Source: Bradyrhizobium sp. LHD-71 (GTDB lineage Bacteria > Pseudomonadota > Alphaproteobacteria > Rhizobiales > Xanthobacteraceae). Taken from it: 64,000 bases of DNA. The notes below the pieces were generated by a model. It ran no database searches, was not told where the DNA came from, and saw only the letters and a program-made list of their open reading frames with translations. The stretch is from positions 124,001-188,000 of the forward strand of contig NZ_JAVIFX010000003.1 of the NCBI RefSeq assembly GCF_031157255.1, read 5' to 3'. Position 1 is the stretch's first letter. Every line of letters begins with the position of its first letter. The position numbers and the translations under genes are program-made. Shown one piece after another: positions 34,226-43,583 of the stretch.

Positions 34226-35662
34226 ATGATCCGCATCTCGACGATTTTTATCGCCGTCTGCATGGTGCTGATCGCGTCGTCGCTCGGCTTCGCGCTTTAC
34301 GCGCTGGCCGACCTGGAGCCGATGCATGCCGCGCTTGTCGCGCTCGCCGCCTTAACCGTTCTGATCCTTTACAACGCCGCCACAATGCGGCTGCGGGAGC
34401 GGCCCGACCTCAGCGGCCAGATCGCTGATTTGTCGCGCGGCACCGCCGATCTCGCGCGGCAGGTTGGCGAATTCGGGCGCCGGTTGCACGCCGTCGAGGG
34501 CAAGATTGCGTCGACCAGCGGCAACGTGGAACGCCGGGTCGACCCGCTGCGCGAGGAGATCGCCGAACTTGGAAATCTCTTGAAGCAGCTCGCAGTGTCC
34601 GTCGCCGCACACGAAGAGCTTTTGAAGCCGGAGTTGAGCGGCCTCGGATCGCCGGTGGCGAAGGCGGCGCCGGCCGAGCCCACCCCGCCGGTCGTCCCGG
34701 AAAAGGTCGAGCGCTCGGCGCCGACCGAGCGCGCCGAGATCAAGGCGGAATCCCGATCGGCGGCGACGGCAGGTCAGGACAGGCCCGCCACTGTGTCGGC
34801 CGACGACGCGCGCATTGTCACTGCGGTCAAGCAGGCGGCTGACGCCAATCGCATCGATCTGCATCTGCAGCCGCTGGTCACGCTACCGCAGCGCAAGGTG
34901 CGCTACTACGAGGCAATGTCGCGGATCCGCGACGCTGACGACAACGTCATCGCAGCAGGCGACTTCATCGAGGCCGCCGAGAGAACCGGCGCAATGGCGC
35001 GCATTGACGAGGCCGTGCTGCTGCGCTGTGTGCAGGTGCTGCGCCGGCTCCTGGCGCGCAGCAAGGATGTCGGGTTGTTCTGCAATATCTCGGGCGTCAC
35101 ATTGCGCGACACCGAGGTGTTCCGTCGCTGCATCGATTTTCTCGACGCCAACCGCGCGCTGGCGCCATCTTTCGTGCTGGAAATGAAGCAAAGCACGCTG
35201 CGCAGCCTCGGACCTGCCGAGAGCGAGCATCTTGCGGCGCTCGCCGAGCGCGGCTTTCGTTTCTCCATCGACAACGTGACGGATCTGCGTTTCGAGCCGC
35301 GCGAGCTTGCCGACCGCAGCGTCCGGTTCATCAAGGTGCCGGCGGCGCTGCTGCTCGATCCGAAGCGCGCCTCCGATATTCACCCTTCCGATCTTGCCGA
35401 CATGCTCGGCCGGTTCGGCATCGATCTGATCGCCGAGCGGATCGAGGATGAGCGAACAGTGGTCGATCTCCTGGACTATGACGTCCGTTTCGGCCAGGGA
35501 TTTCTGTTCTCGCCGCCGCGTCCGTTGCGCACGGAGAGTCCAACCCCGAGCGGCACCGCCGCACCTGAAAATCAGCCCGCCCCAGCCGTGCCTTCGCCCT
35601 CTGTGCATGCACGCGCGCAAGGGATCGCCGCGCTTGCACGCCGCGCGGCCGGTCCGACCTGA
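34226..35662 (+). CDS. Membrane-anchored EAL domain protein with altered active site
   Basis: 478 residues. Two membrane helices (about 5-28 and 34-52), a coiled coil (about 65-135), a Pro/Ala/Glu-rich linker (140-190), then an EAL domain (about 195-445) and a Pro/Ala-rich tail. EAL phosphodiesterases degrade cyclic di-GMP. The Glu of the signature is kept as YEAMSRI (229-231) and Asn287 and Lys370 are present, but the paired acids of the DDFG loop read SIDNVTD (349-350), so one metal ligand is changed. It may bind rather than cleave cyclic di-GMP. Directly upstream of the HAD gene, as in relatives. Confidence 0.8.
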   Translation: MIRISTIFIAVCMVLIASSLGFALYALADLEPMHAALVALAALTVLILYNAATMRLRERPDLSGQIADLSRGTADLARQVGEFGRRLHAVEGKIASTSGNVERRVDPLREEIAELGNLLKQLAVSVAAHEELLKPELSGLGSPVAKAAPAEPTPPVVPEKVERSAPTERAEIKAESRSAATAGQDRPATVSADDARIVTAVKQAADANRIDLHLQPLVTLPQRKVRYYEAMSRIRDADDNVIAAGDFIEAAERTGAMARIDEAVLLRCVQVLRRLLARSKDVGLFCNISGVTLRDTEVFRRCIDFLDANRALAPSFVLEMKQSTLRSLGPAESEHLAALAERGFRFSIDNVTDLRFEPRELADRSVRFIKVPAALLLDPKRASDIHPSDLADMLGRFGIDLIAERIEDERTVVDLLDYDVRFGQGFLFSPPRPLRTESPTPSGTAAPENQPAPAVPSPSVHARAQGIAALARRAAGPT

Positions 35663-35695
35663 CGCGAAACACTCTTGACGCAAACATCTTTGGAA

Positions 35696-36559
35696 ATGAC
35701 CAACACGACATTCACCCGTCATTTGCGCGACGTTCTCGATGGCGTCGATGTGATCCTGTCCGATATCTGGGGAGTCGTTCACAACGGCCTCGAAGCGTCG
35801 CCGGATGCCTGCGCGGCGCTGGCGGAATTCCGCAAGCGCGGCGGCAAGGTCGTGCTGATCACCAACGCACCGCGGCCTGCGGACGCGGTGCAGCGGATGC
35901 TGCGGCGGCTCCACGTGGCGGATGACGTCTATGACGCCATCGTCTCATCCGGCGACCTGACGCGCGGCTACATCGCCGAGCATCGTGCTGAGCACGTGTT
36001 CCACATCGGGCCCGAGCGCGATCACTCCCTGTTCGATGGCTTCGGCGTCGCGTTTGGCGACGTCGAAGACGCCGACTACATCGTCTGCAGCGGCTTGTTC
36101 GATGACGAGACCGAGACTGCGGAGGATTACCGCGCGACGCTGACGCGCGCGCGCGAGCGCGATCTGTTCTTCGTCTGCGCCAACCCGGATATCGTCGTCG
36201 AACGCGGCGAGAAACTGGTCTTCTGCGCCGGCGCGCTGGCGGAGCTTTATACGACGCTCGGTGGCAAAGTCCTGTTTGCGGGCAAGCCGCATCCGCCGAT
36301 CTACCAGCGCGCTCTGGCGCTGGCGGCCGAGGCCGGCGCGGCGAGCCTGTCACCGGCGCGGGTGCTTGCGATCGGCGATTCGGTCCGCACCGATCTCGAA
36401 GGCGCCAATGGCAGCGGGTTTCGCTGCCTGTTCGTGACCTCAGGCATTCACGCAGCCGAACTCGGTGAGCGTGGCAACCCCGACGCGGCCTCCGTGGCGA
36501 AACTGTTCAAGGGCGCGAGCAAGCCGCCTATCGCGGTGACGCCGAAGCTGATGTGGTGA
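35696..36559 (+). CDS. HAD-superfamily hydrolase, TIGR01459 family (NagD-like)
   Basis: 287 residues. HAD motif I is VILSDIWGVVHNG, motif II lies in VVLITNAPRPADAV, and motifs III-IV are VLFAGKPHPPIYQRAL and ARVLAIGDSVRTDLEGANGS. This is the subclass IIA type of sugar- or nucleotide-phosphate phosphatase; the substrate is unknown. ATG at 35696 is chosen over a TTG at 35675. 33 bases after the EAL gene. Confidence 0.85.
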   Translation: MTNTTFTRHLRDVLDGVDVILSDIWGVVHNGLEASPDACAALAEFRKRGGKVVLITNAPRPADAVQRMLRRLHVADDVYDAIVSSGDLTRGYIAEHRAEHVFHIGPERDHSLFDGFGVAFGDVEDADYIVCSGLFDDETETAEDYRATLTRARERDLFFVCANPDIVVERGEKLVFCAGALAELYTTLGGKVLFAGKPHPPIYQRALALAAEAGAASLSPARVLAIGDSVRTDLEGANGSGFRCLFVTSGIHAAELGERGNPDAASVAKLFKGASKPPIAVTPKLMW

Positions 36560-36584
36560 CGGCGCGCGCTCAAATACCGAAGCT

Positions 36585-38243
36585 TCAGCGCATGAATCCG
36601 CCAAAGCCGAACCGCTCAGGCGCGAACGCAGAACGTCCGACCGGCGCCGACGGCCGGTAAGCCGGTCGCTGCTGCGCAGGCGCAGCCTGCCGCGGTGTGT
36701 AGCCGGGCCAGTTGCCCTGTTCGGTATTTGTGACGGCGGGGCGCGGGCGCCGCTTGGTCGGTTTCGGCGGCTCCGCGGGCGCCGCGGCGGTCGGCGCGGC
36801 CGCACCGACGGCTGGAGCCTCAGCGGTTGGCGGAGCCTCGTCCTTTCCATCGATCTTGCCGATTTCGCGCCGTGGCCAGGTGGAATCGTCCGCACGGCCG
36901 CCGGGGGCGCTCAGCGGTTCGCCCTTGATCAGCGCCCGCGCAGCGAGCGCATCGATCGCGGCCGGCCGGGTGCCGGCGCCTCCGAGCAGTTCATTGGTGC
37001 CGAGCGAGGAGGCTACAAGCGGCACGATCGGCCCTGCGAGGGGACGCGGCGCCGGTGCGCCAGGCTTGATGTTGGTGTCGGGCGTGCCCGGGTCGCTCGG
37101 CAGCGCAACCGGCAGCGTGCGGTTGGCCAGCAGACGCTTGATCTCGCGGTCGACATAGTGGGCGAGCTTGCGGGCGCCGGCCCTGGTAAAGAACACGCCA
37201 TCGCCTGTTCGCAGGCGGCGGGTCTGGCCTTCGAAATCCGGACCATGCAGCATGAAGCGGCCGGCCTCGTCGACGAAGCCGTCCCAGACGTCGACGTAGG
37301 TGATGCCGGCCTTCGACGCGCTTTCGCGGTACAGCTGGTCGAGGAACAGCATGTCGGACGTCGCCCTCTGCCCGCGCAGCGCAGGCAGGCCGACCCACAA
37401 CACCGGAACGCCCTTTGTCTTCAGGACGCCGATCATGTCGTCGATCTTCTTCTTATAGAGTTCGATCCAGCGTTCGGAGCGAAACTCATTCAGGCCGTTG
37501 GCCGACGGCGTTGTGCGTCCCGGCGTGGCGAGCGACGGCGTATCGGAATTGTCGGCCTGATCCTCGTCCGGCGGCGCCTCGGCATCCTCCGGCTTGTCGT
37601 CCGGCTTCTTCGCGGCGCTCGCAGGGTCCTGTTTCGCGCCGGTCTTGCTGTCGGCCTTCTTCTTGTCGTCCTTTTTCGGGTCGGGCTTCTCGGCGACCTC
37701 GCGGATGGTCGTGCGGTCATGCAAGCCGAGCATCACGACGATGACGTCGGCCTTCTCCTGCGCGATGATGCCCTTCGCCGCGGTCGCCCAATCGGACGGC
37801 TCGCCGCGCGGCTGATAGCGGATCAGACCGGACACCGTGCGATGCTTGCGGATCACGCCCATATCGGGCTGCTCGGCGAACGCGTCTTCCAGACCATAGG
37901 CAAGCCAGTCGGCCATCGCGTCGCCAAGCACCAGCACCTGGCGTTCCGGCACGACATCGCCCTTGTCCGTCTTCGGTGGCGGCGCGCGGGAATAGTCGAC
38001 GCGCGGGGCCGGCGCTTGCTCCGGCCGCGGTTGTTGCTGCTGCTGGAACGGTGCGAAGAAATCACCGAACGGTGAGCGTTGCTGATAGTGCTGGCGCGAT
38101 GGAGGCCGCTCGCCGAAGCCGAACGGAAAGAACTGCGCCGATGCCGGCACCACGACTGCGACCAGCATGGCGAGCGCGACGGCGACTGCGATCAGAGGCC
38201 CGCTCTCGGTCGAAAGGCGCGATGGGAGTTTCGGATCCGACAT
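36585..38243 (-). CDS. DUF459 SGNH-hydrolase family protein
   Basis: 552 residues. Signal peptide (LIAVAVALAMLVAVVVPASA) then a Gln/Pro-rich stretch, then the SGNH domain from about residue 105: block I VLVLGDAMADWLAYGLEDAF, where the usual GDS is GDA, VIVVMLGLHDRTTI (block III-like) and VPVLWVGLPALRGQ. A 60-residue Asp/Lys/Pro-rich low-complexity insert lies in the middle of the fold, and the C-terminal 170 residues are also low complexity. Family members are uncharacterised envelope esterase-like proteins next to lytic transglycosylases; the O-acetyl peptidoglycan or polysaccharide substrate is an inference. Start at 38243 (MSDPKLPSRLST). Confidence 0.8.
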   Translation of the reverse strand: MSDPKLPSRLSTESGPLIAVAVALAMLVAVVVPASAQFFPFGFGERPPSRQHYQQRSPFGDFFAPFQQQQQPRPEQAPAPRVDYSRAPPPKTDKGDVVPERQVLVLGDAMADWLAYGLEDAFAEQPDMGVIRKHRTVSGLIRYQPRGEPSDWATAAKGIIAQEKADVIVVMLGLHDRTTIREVAEKPDPKKDDKKKADSKTGAKQDPASAAKKPDDKPEDAEAPPDEDQADNSDTPSLATPGRTTPSANGLNEFRSERWIELYKKKIDDMIGVLKTKGVPVLWVGLPALRGQRATSDMLFLDQLYRESASKAGITYVDVWDGFVDEAGRFMLHGPDFEGQTRRLRTGDGVFFTRAGARKLAHYVDREIKRLLANRTLPVALPSDPGTPDTNIKPGAPAPRPLAGPIVPLVASSLGTNELLGGAGTRPAAIDALAARALIKGEPLSAPGGRADDSTWPRREIGKIDGKDEAPPTAEAPAVGAAAPTAAAPAEPPKPTKRRPRPAVTNTEQGNWPGYTPRQAAPAQQRPAYRPSAPVGRSAFAPERFGFGGFMR

Positions 38244-38416
38244 GCGTCCGGCTTCAGGTTCGGCGCCTCGTGGCAAATTTGGCCGCGAATTCAACGCTGC
38301 GATACGACCATAAGCCGCCTCGCGGCGTTCCGCGTCAAGTACACACGGAAAATGTCAACCTGAAGGTTACCGGCCGGTTCCAGCGGGCGGGTGTCCCGGT
38401 TCGTCGATGCGGCCGC

Positions 38417-39844
38417 CTAGCGTCGGCGCAGCCGGTCCAGGACGCCGGAACTGGCGAATCCGTCCGCCGGCGCGCCGATCGAGGCCTGGAAGCTGCGCAC
38501 CGCATCGCGCGTACCGGTGCCCAGATTGCCGTCCGGCTCGCCGCGATAGAACCCGCGCTGGCTCAGAAGCTGTTGCAATTCAAGGCGTTCCGCCCGGGTG
38601 AGGACCCTTTCCTCACGCGGCCAGTTCTGCACCAGCGGTGCGCCGCCGCGCAAACGGTCGGCGAAGTGGCCGATGGCCAGCGCGTAGGCCTCCGCCGGAT
38701 TGTAGCGCATGATCGCCCGGAAATTGGGGAGCATCAGGAAGCCGGGCCCTTCGGCGCCGCCCGGCGCCAGCAGGAAGGCCTTGTCGCCTGCCCGGGGGAA
38801 CGCCTTGTCGCCGGCGCGGCGAATCCCAAGCCGCTCCCACTGGGCGATCGTCATGCTCTTGGAACGATCCGCGAGCGCATAGTTGAAGCCGCGCGGCACC
38901 TCGACCTCGTAGCCCCAGGTCTCGCCGGCGCGCCAGCCGTCCTTTTTGAACTTGTTGGCCGTGGAGGCAACGATATCGGCGACCGAGTCGACCACGTCGC
39001 GCCGTCCGTCGCCATCGAAGTCGATGGCCGAACGCTTGAAGGCGGTCGGCATGAACTGTGTCGCGCCGAAGGCGCCGGCCCAGGAGCCCTTTAGTTGCCC
39101 GGGCGAAAGGTCGCCGCGATGCAGGATCTCCAGCGCGCTCAGGAATTCGTCCTTGAAGTAGGCCTGTCTGCGACCGATGCAGGCGAGCGTCGCGGTCGAG
39201 CGAAGCACGCTGCGGTCGCCGCCTTGCGTGGAATAGTTCGATTCGATGCCCCAGATTGCGGCCACGATGTAGCGATCGACGCCATAGGCCTTCTCGACCG
39301 CGTCGAACGTCGCGCGATGGGTTGCGAGCATCTCGCGGCCGCGCGCAAGGCGCGCGTCGGTGACGAGAATATCGAGATAGTCCCACACCGCCTTGGTGAA
39401 TTCCGGCTGCGCGTCGACGAAATCCATGATGCGCAGGTCGGGTGTCAGGCCTGCGGTGTAGCGCTCGAAACTGTCGCGCGAAATGTTGCGCTTTGCGGCG
39501 TCCGGCCAAAGGTTCGCCACGCAATACGGGAAATTCGCAGCCGCCTGGCGGATCGCGGCTGCGGTCATCAGCGGGTGACCGGAGGCGCCGTCCTCACCGC
39601 TCCATTCCTTCACCGGTGCCGTCTGCGGCTGGCCGGATTGGATCGCGGCCGGTTTCGCCGCGGGCTGCGGGATCGAACCGGTGATCGGCAGCGGCGGCGC
39701 GATGCCTTGACGGGTGAGCACGAGCGGGCCGCGGGTCGGGGCGGCCTGCGCCGCGACGTCGCTTGCGAACGCGATAAATCCAACCGCAGCGAGAGCTGCG
39801 GCTGGCACGCGCCATCCGTTCGTCACTTTTGCACTCGATGTCAT
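38417..39844 (-). CDS. MltB-type lytic murein transglycosylase with peptidoglycan-binding domain
   Basis: 475 residues: signal peptide, Pro/Ala linker, SLT/MltB domain (about 95-390) with the catalytic Glu in IVAAIWGIESNYSTQGGDRS and GSWAGAFGATQFMPTAFKRS, and a C-terminal PG_binding_1 domain (LELQQLLSQRGFYRGEPDGN). It cleaves the glycan strand of peptidoglycan to 1,6-anhydromuramyl products in the periplasm. An internal exact heptad duplication is visible: AGDKAFPRAGDKAF. 173 bases upstream of the DUF459 gene on the same strand; the two form an envelope pair. Confidence 0.9.
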   Translation of the reverse strand: MTSSAKVTNGWRVPAAALAAVGFIAFASDVAAQAAPTRGPLVLTRQGIAPPLPITGSIPQPAAKPAAIQSGQPQTAPVKEWSGEDGASGHPLMTAAAIRQAAANFPYCVANLWPDAAKRNISRDSFERYTAGLTPDLRIMDFVDAQPEFTKAVWDYLDILVTDARLARGREMLATHRATFDAVEKAYGVDRYIVAAIWGIESNYSTQGGDRSVLRSTATLACIGRRQAYFKDEFLSALEILHRGDLSPGQLKGSWAGAFGATQFMPTAFKRSAIDFDGDGRRDVVDSVADIVASTANKFKKDGWRAGETWGYEVEVPRGFNYALADRSKSMTIAQWERLGIRRAGDKAFPRAGDKAFLLAPGGAEGPGFLMLPNFRAIMRYNPAEAYALAIGHFADRLRGGAPLVQNWPREERVLTRAERLELQQLLSQRGFYRGEPDGNLGTGTRDAVRSFQASIGAPADGFASSGVLDRLRRR

Positions 39845-40227
39845 ATCGTCCCTACCCGATGGATTTTCCCCGCAAGACAAGATAGGAGCCTAGTTTTCGG
39901 TTTCCAACAGCTTAACAAAGGGACTTTTTAGCGTCACGAAACGTTAAGCTATCGTAAGGTGGAGTTCGTGGGGCGGATGCTGGACGTCCGTGCGACCCTG
40001 CGGTGAGCGCCAAATCCAAAAAGGCCACTAGCATCATGACGTTGCTAGATTCTTTGCTGGCTCAAACGTTCGCAGAAGGGAACTGCCGCGAGGTGAGGCG
40101 ACGTTAGAACCGGAACACCCGGCCGCTATTTCCCGCCATGCCTGCTGCTGCAAAAACTGCTACTTAACCTTAACCCGCCCGCGGAACTGTCCCGCATCAG
40201 ATCACTGACCTATCCAAAAGAGACCTC
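39845..40227. other. Divergent intergenic region between the lytic transglycosylase and galU
   Basis: 383 bases without a supported gene. It contains an 8-base inverted repeat AGCTTAAC (39909-39916) / GTTAAGCT (39943-39950), close to the transglycosylase side, and A/T-rich stretches before galU. Both promoters must lie here. No known riboswitch or RNA was recognised. Confidence 0.4.
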
Positions 40228-41103
40228 ATGAAAGTCCGCAAAGCTGTGTTTCCGGTCGCCGGTCTCGGCACCCGCGTTCTTCCCGCGACCAAGGCCATGC
40301 CGAAGGAGATGCTGACGATCGTCGACCGGCCGTTGATCCAGTATGTGGTGGATGAGGCGCGCGAGGCGGGCATCGAGCATTTCGTATTCGTCACCGGACG
40401 CAACAAGGGCGTGATCGAAGATCATTTCGATCGGATGTTCGAGCTCGATACGACGCTGCGCGAGCGCTCAAAACAAGCCGAGATGGAGCTGCTCGAACGC
40501 GACCAGCCGGCTGCCGGTGCAATGAGCTTCACGCGCCAGCAGGCGCCGCTTGGCCTTGGCCATGCAGTCTGGTGTGCGCGCGACGTCGTCGGCGATGAGC
40601 CCTTCGCTGTGCTGCTGCCAGATGAACTCGTGCTCAATACGCCGGGCTGCCTCAAGCAGATGATCGACGTGGCCCACGACCTGGGCCCGAAGGCCAACCT
40701 GCTCGCGGTGGAAGAGGTGCCGATGGAGCGCGTGCATCAGTACGGCGTGGTGGGTGTCGGCGCGAGCAAGGGCAAGGCGTTCGAGGTTTCGAGCATGGTC
40801 GAAAAGCCGCCGCGCGAGAAGGCGCCGTCCAATCTGTCGATCACCGGGCGCTACATCCTGCAGCCCGAAATCTTCAAGATCCTCGAGACCCAGGAGCGTG
40901 GCGCCGGCGGTGAGATCCAGCTGACCGACGGCATGGTCGGCTTGGCGAAATCGCAGAAGTTCTACGGTTTGCGGTTCGAGGGCGAACGGCATGACTGCGG
41001 CTCGAAGGCCGGTTTCCTGCGGGCCAACATCGCTTACGGCCTGCGCCGGCCGGAGCTTGCGGACGGCCTGCGCGAGGAGATGCGTCGCTATTTGAAGGCC
41101 TAG
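40228..41103 (+). CDS. galU: UTP--glucose-1-phosphate uridylyltransferase
   Basis: 291 residues. The nucleotide-binding start is KAVFPVAGLGTRVLPATKAM, followed by PKEMLTIVDRPLIQYVVDEA, GLGHAVWCARDVVGDEPFAV and LLPDELV; the C-terminal FEGERHDCGSKAGFLRANIA is family-specific. It makes UDP-glucose for envelope polysaccharides, so it could feed the GT module at 24-26 kb. It is preceded by TCCAAAAGAGACCTC with GAGA as ribosome site. Standing alone. Confidence 0.95.
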   Translation: MKVRKAVFPVAGLGTRVLPATKAMPKEMLTIVDRPLIQYVVDEAREAGIEHFVFVTGRNKGVIEDHFDRMFELDTTLRERSKQAEMELLERDQPAAGAMSFTRQQAPLGLGHAVWCARDVVGDEPFAVLLPDELVLNTPGCLKQMIDVAHDLGPKANLLAVEEVPMERVHQYGVVGVGASKGKAFEVSSMVEKPPREKAPSNLSITGRYILQPEIFKILETQERGAGGEIQLTDGMVGLAKSQKFYGLRFEGERHDCGSKAGFLRANIAYGLRRPELADGLREEMRRYLKA

Positions 41104-41222
41104 TTCATCTCCGGTCCGCCGCCTAACGAAACCGGCAGAGCTAATGATGGCGGGAGGCTCGAGGCTGCTCGGCGTCAGCGCTGAGTTCTGGCCGCTGAGC
41201 CACCCGGCGGTCGGATGTGCGC

Positions 41223-42083
41223 TCAGGCGAAACGCTTTGCGCCGGCGACGCAAAGAACGACGAGCCCGGTCACTGCGATCATTGTCCAGGCGATCGGTTC
41301 GCCAAGCAGCAGTCCCGCAAGCGCCAGTCCGAAGAACGGTTGGAGCAGTTGAAGCTGGCCGACGCCGGCGATGCCGCCGAGGGCCAGGCCCCGGTACCAG
41401 AACACGAAGCCGACAAGCATGCTGAAGACCGAGACGTAGGCGAGGCCGAGCCAGGCCGGGCCGCCGATTCCGGTCCAGACATCCGGCAAGCTTGTAATTG
41501 CAAGCAGAGCCATCATCGGAAGCGCGACGACGAGCGCCCATGAGATCACCTGCCATCCGCCGAGACGGCGCGAGAGGCGGGCGCCCTCCGCGTAACCAAG
41601 ACCGCAGAGGACGATGGCGGCGATCATCAGCAGGTCGCTGGCCAGCGAGCCGAAGCTGCTGTTCGCAAGAGCAAAGCCCGCGACCGATGCGGCGCCGCCG
41701 ACCGAGAACAGCCAGAAGGCCGGCTTCGGCCGCTCGCCGTCCCGGATGACGCCGAAAATCGCGGTCGCGAGCGGCAGAAGGCCGATGAACACGATCGAAC
41801 GGGCCGCAGTGATGTGCTGAAGCGCTAAGGCGGTCAGCAGCGGAAAGCCGATCACGACGCCAAGCGCCACAACCGCGAGCGGCACGAGATCTTGCCGCGA
41901 AGGACGCCTCTCGCGGAGCGCCACGAGCAACGCTGCGCCGAGCAGAGCCGCGATGACCGCCCGCGCGGAGGTCAGGAACAGCGGTGTGAATTCGCCGACT
42001 GCGACCCTGGTCGCCGGGAGCGAGCCGCTGAAGATGATGACGCCGAGGAGGCCGCTGCCCCACCCTTCGGTCGTGCGCTGCAT
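41223..42083 (-). CDS. EamA/DMT family transporter
   Basis: 286 residues and ten hydrophobic segments in two EamA halves (for example GVIIFSGSLPATRVAVGEFT and LGLAYVSVFSMLVGFVFWYR). These are exporters of amino acids or other small metabolites in the drug/metabolite superfamily. It is divergent from a MocR regulator with a 105-base gap, a pairing common for amino acid or vitamin-B6-related exporters. Confidence 0.88.
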   Translation of the reverse strand: MQRTTEGWGSGLLGVIIFSGSLPATRVAVGEFTPLFLTSARAVIAALLGAALLVALRERRPSRQDLVPLAVVALGVVIGFPLLTALALQHITAARSIVFIGLLPLATAIFGVIRDGERPKPAFWLFSVGGAASVAGFALANSSFGSLASDLLMIAAIVLCGLGYAEGARLSRRLGGWQVISWALVVALPMMALLAITSLPDVWTGIGGPAWLGLAYVSVFSMLVGFVFWYRGLALGGIAGVGQLQLLQPFFGLALAGLLLGEPIAWTMIAVTGLVVLCVAGAKRFA

Positions 42084-42164
42084 GATGGTGTCCGCCTAGG
42101 CTGGATGCGATAGCGCAGGAGGGATTGCGGCGACAGCGACACACCAATACGCTGAGAGCAAACA

Positions 42165-42186
42165 GTATGGATCAAAGGAGCCATAC
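42165..42186. promoter_or_regulatory. Inverted repeat overlapping the MocR ribosome site
   Basis: GTATGG (42165-42170) and CCATAC (42181-42186) are perfect inverted copies 10 bases apart. The spacer contains the AAAGGAG ribosome site, and the TTG start follows three bases after the second arm. It could be the operator through which the MocR protein controls itself and the divergent exporter, or an RNA hairpin hiding the ribosome site. Confidence 0.45.
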
Positions 42187-42188
42187 AG

Positions 42189-43583
42189 TTGTCGAACCGT
42201 CAGACTGAAAACGGCGCGCCGCGCACGGAGCAGATCATGACCGCGATCCGTCGGCGCGTTGCAAACCGCGCACTGACGGCCGGCGAGAAGCTGCCCTCGA
42301 TCCGCAAACTCGCCCGCGACATGCACGTCTCGCCGTCAACCGTCGTGGACGCCTACGATCGCCTCGCAGCCGAAGGGCTGATCCGGTCCCGTCCGGGCTC
42401 CGGCTTCTATGTCGCAGGTCACCTGCCGCCAGCCACGCTGACCGAAGTCGAGCCTCAGTTCGACCGCGCGATCGATCCGTTCTGGGTGTCTCGGCAGTCG
42501 CTCGATGCCGGCCCCGAGATGCTACGGCCGGGCTGCGGCTGGCTGCCTCCCGACTGGATGCCCAACGCTGCGATCCGACGGGCGATCCGCGCGCTGGCCA
42601 GAGCCGACGATTCCGTGCTCGCGGATTATGGCGCTACGCGCGGGTCGCTCGCCTTGCGTCGCCTGCTTGTCCGCCAGTTTGCGGCGGAAGGGATCGAAGC
42701 CGGAGCCGACCAGATCCTCCTGACCACGTCAGGCACACGGGCGATCGATCTTCTCTGCCGTTTCCTGCTGAATCCCGGCGACACGGTTCTGGTCGACGAC
42801 CCCTGCTATTTCAATTTCCAGGCGCTGCTGCGCGTTCATCGCGCCAGGATCGTCAGCGTCCCCTACACGCAGACCGGGCCGGACATCGCGCTTTTCAACG
42901 AGCAGCTCGCGACCCATCGTCCGCGCCTCTACATCACCAACGCGGCGCTTCACAACCCGACCGGAGCGACGCTCGCGCCGCGGACCGCTCATCGCATCCT
43001 GACCGCGGCGGCGGCCCACGACCTCATCATCGTCGAGGATGAAATCTTCGCCGACTTCGAGCCGGAGCCGTCCCCGCGTCTCGCCTCGCTCGACGGACTT
43101 TCTCGCGTGATCCGGATCGGAAGCTTCTCCAAGACGCTCTCGGCCTCCATACGCTGCGGCTACATCGTCGCCCGCCCGGACTGGATCGAAGGTCTCGTCG
43201 ATCTCCAGGTCGCGACGAACTTCGGAGGACCGAGCCCCGTCGCGGCCGAGCTGGTTTTCGGCACGCTCAGCGACGGCAGCTATCGCAAGCACCTGACCGG
43301 ACTCCGCAGCCGTCTGGCGAAACGGCGCCGAGAAATTGTCGGCCAGCTCGAAGAGATCAATGTCCACCCCTGGACGCTTCCACGCGGCGGTTTTTATCTG
43401 TGGTGTCATCTGCCCGATGGACGGGATGCCGCCGAGGTCGCGAAGGCCGCACTCCGGGAAGGGGTCGTCCTCGCACCGGGCAACGTCTTCAGCGTGACGC
43501 AGTCGGCCACTGATCTGATGCGCTTCAATGTGGCGCAGATGAATCCACGCGTGCTGAGCGTTCTCGAACAGTCGCTCCGATGA
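42189..43583 (+). CDS. MocR-type (GntR/aminotransferase fusion) regulator
   Basis: 464 residues. The first 75 are a GntR winged helix (LTAGEKLPSIRKLARDMHVS, PSTVVDAYDRLAAEGLIRSR); the rest is a class I aminotransferase fold with LLTTSGTRAIDLLCRFLLNP, ITNAALHNPTGATLAPRTAH and the Schiff-base Lys in RIGSFSKTLSASIRCGYIV. MocR proteins sense amines, amino acids or PLP. The start is TTG, directly after the ribosome site within an inverted repeat. Controls the EamA exporter by inference. Confidence 0.9.
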   Translation: MSNRQTENGAPRTEQIMTAIRRRVANRALTAGEKLPSIRKLARDMHVSPSTVVDAYDRLAAEGLIRSRPGSGFYVAGHLPPATLTEVEPQFDRAIDPFWVSRQSLDAGPEMLRPGCGWLPPDWMPNAAIRRAIRALARADDSVLADYGATRGSLALRRLLVRQFAAEGIEAGADQILLTTSGTRAIDLLCRFLLNPGDTVLVDDPCYFNFQALLRVHRARIVSVPYTQTGPDIALFNEQLATHRPRLYITNAALHNPTGATLAPRTAHRILTAAAAHDLIIVEDEIFADFEPEPSPRLASLDGLSRVIRIGSFSKTLSASIRCGYIVARPDWIEGLVDLQVATNFGGPSPVAAELVFGTLSDGSYRKHLTGLRSRLAKRRREIVGQLEEINVHPWTLPRGGFYLWCHLPDGRDAAEVAKAALREGVVLAPGNVFSVTQSATDLMRFNVAQMNPRVLSVLEQSLR

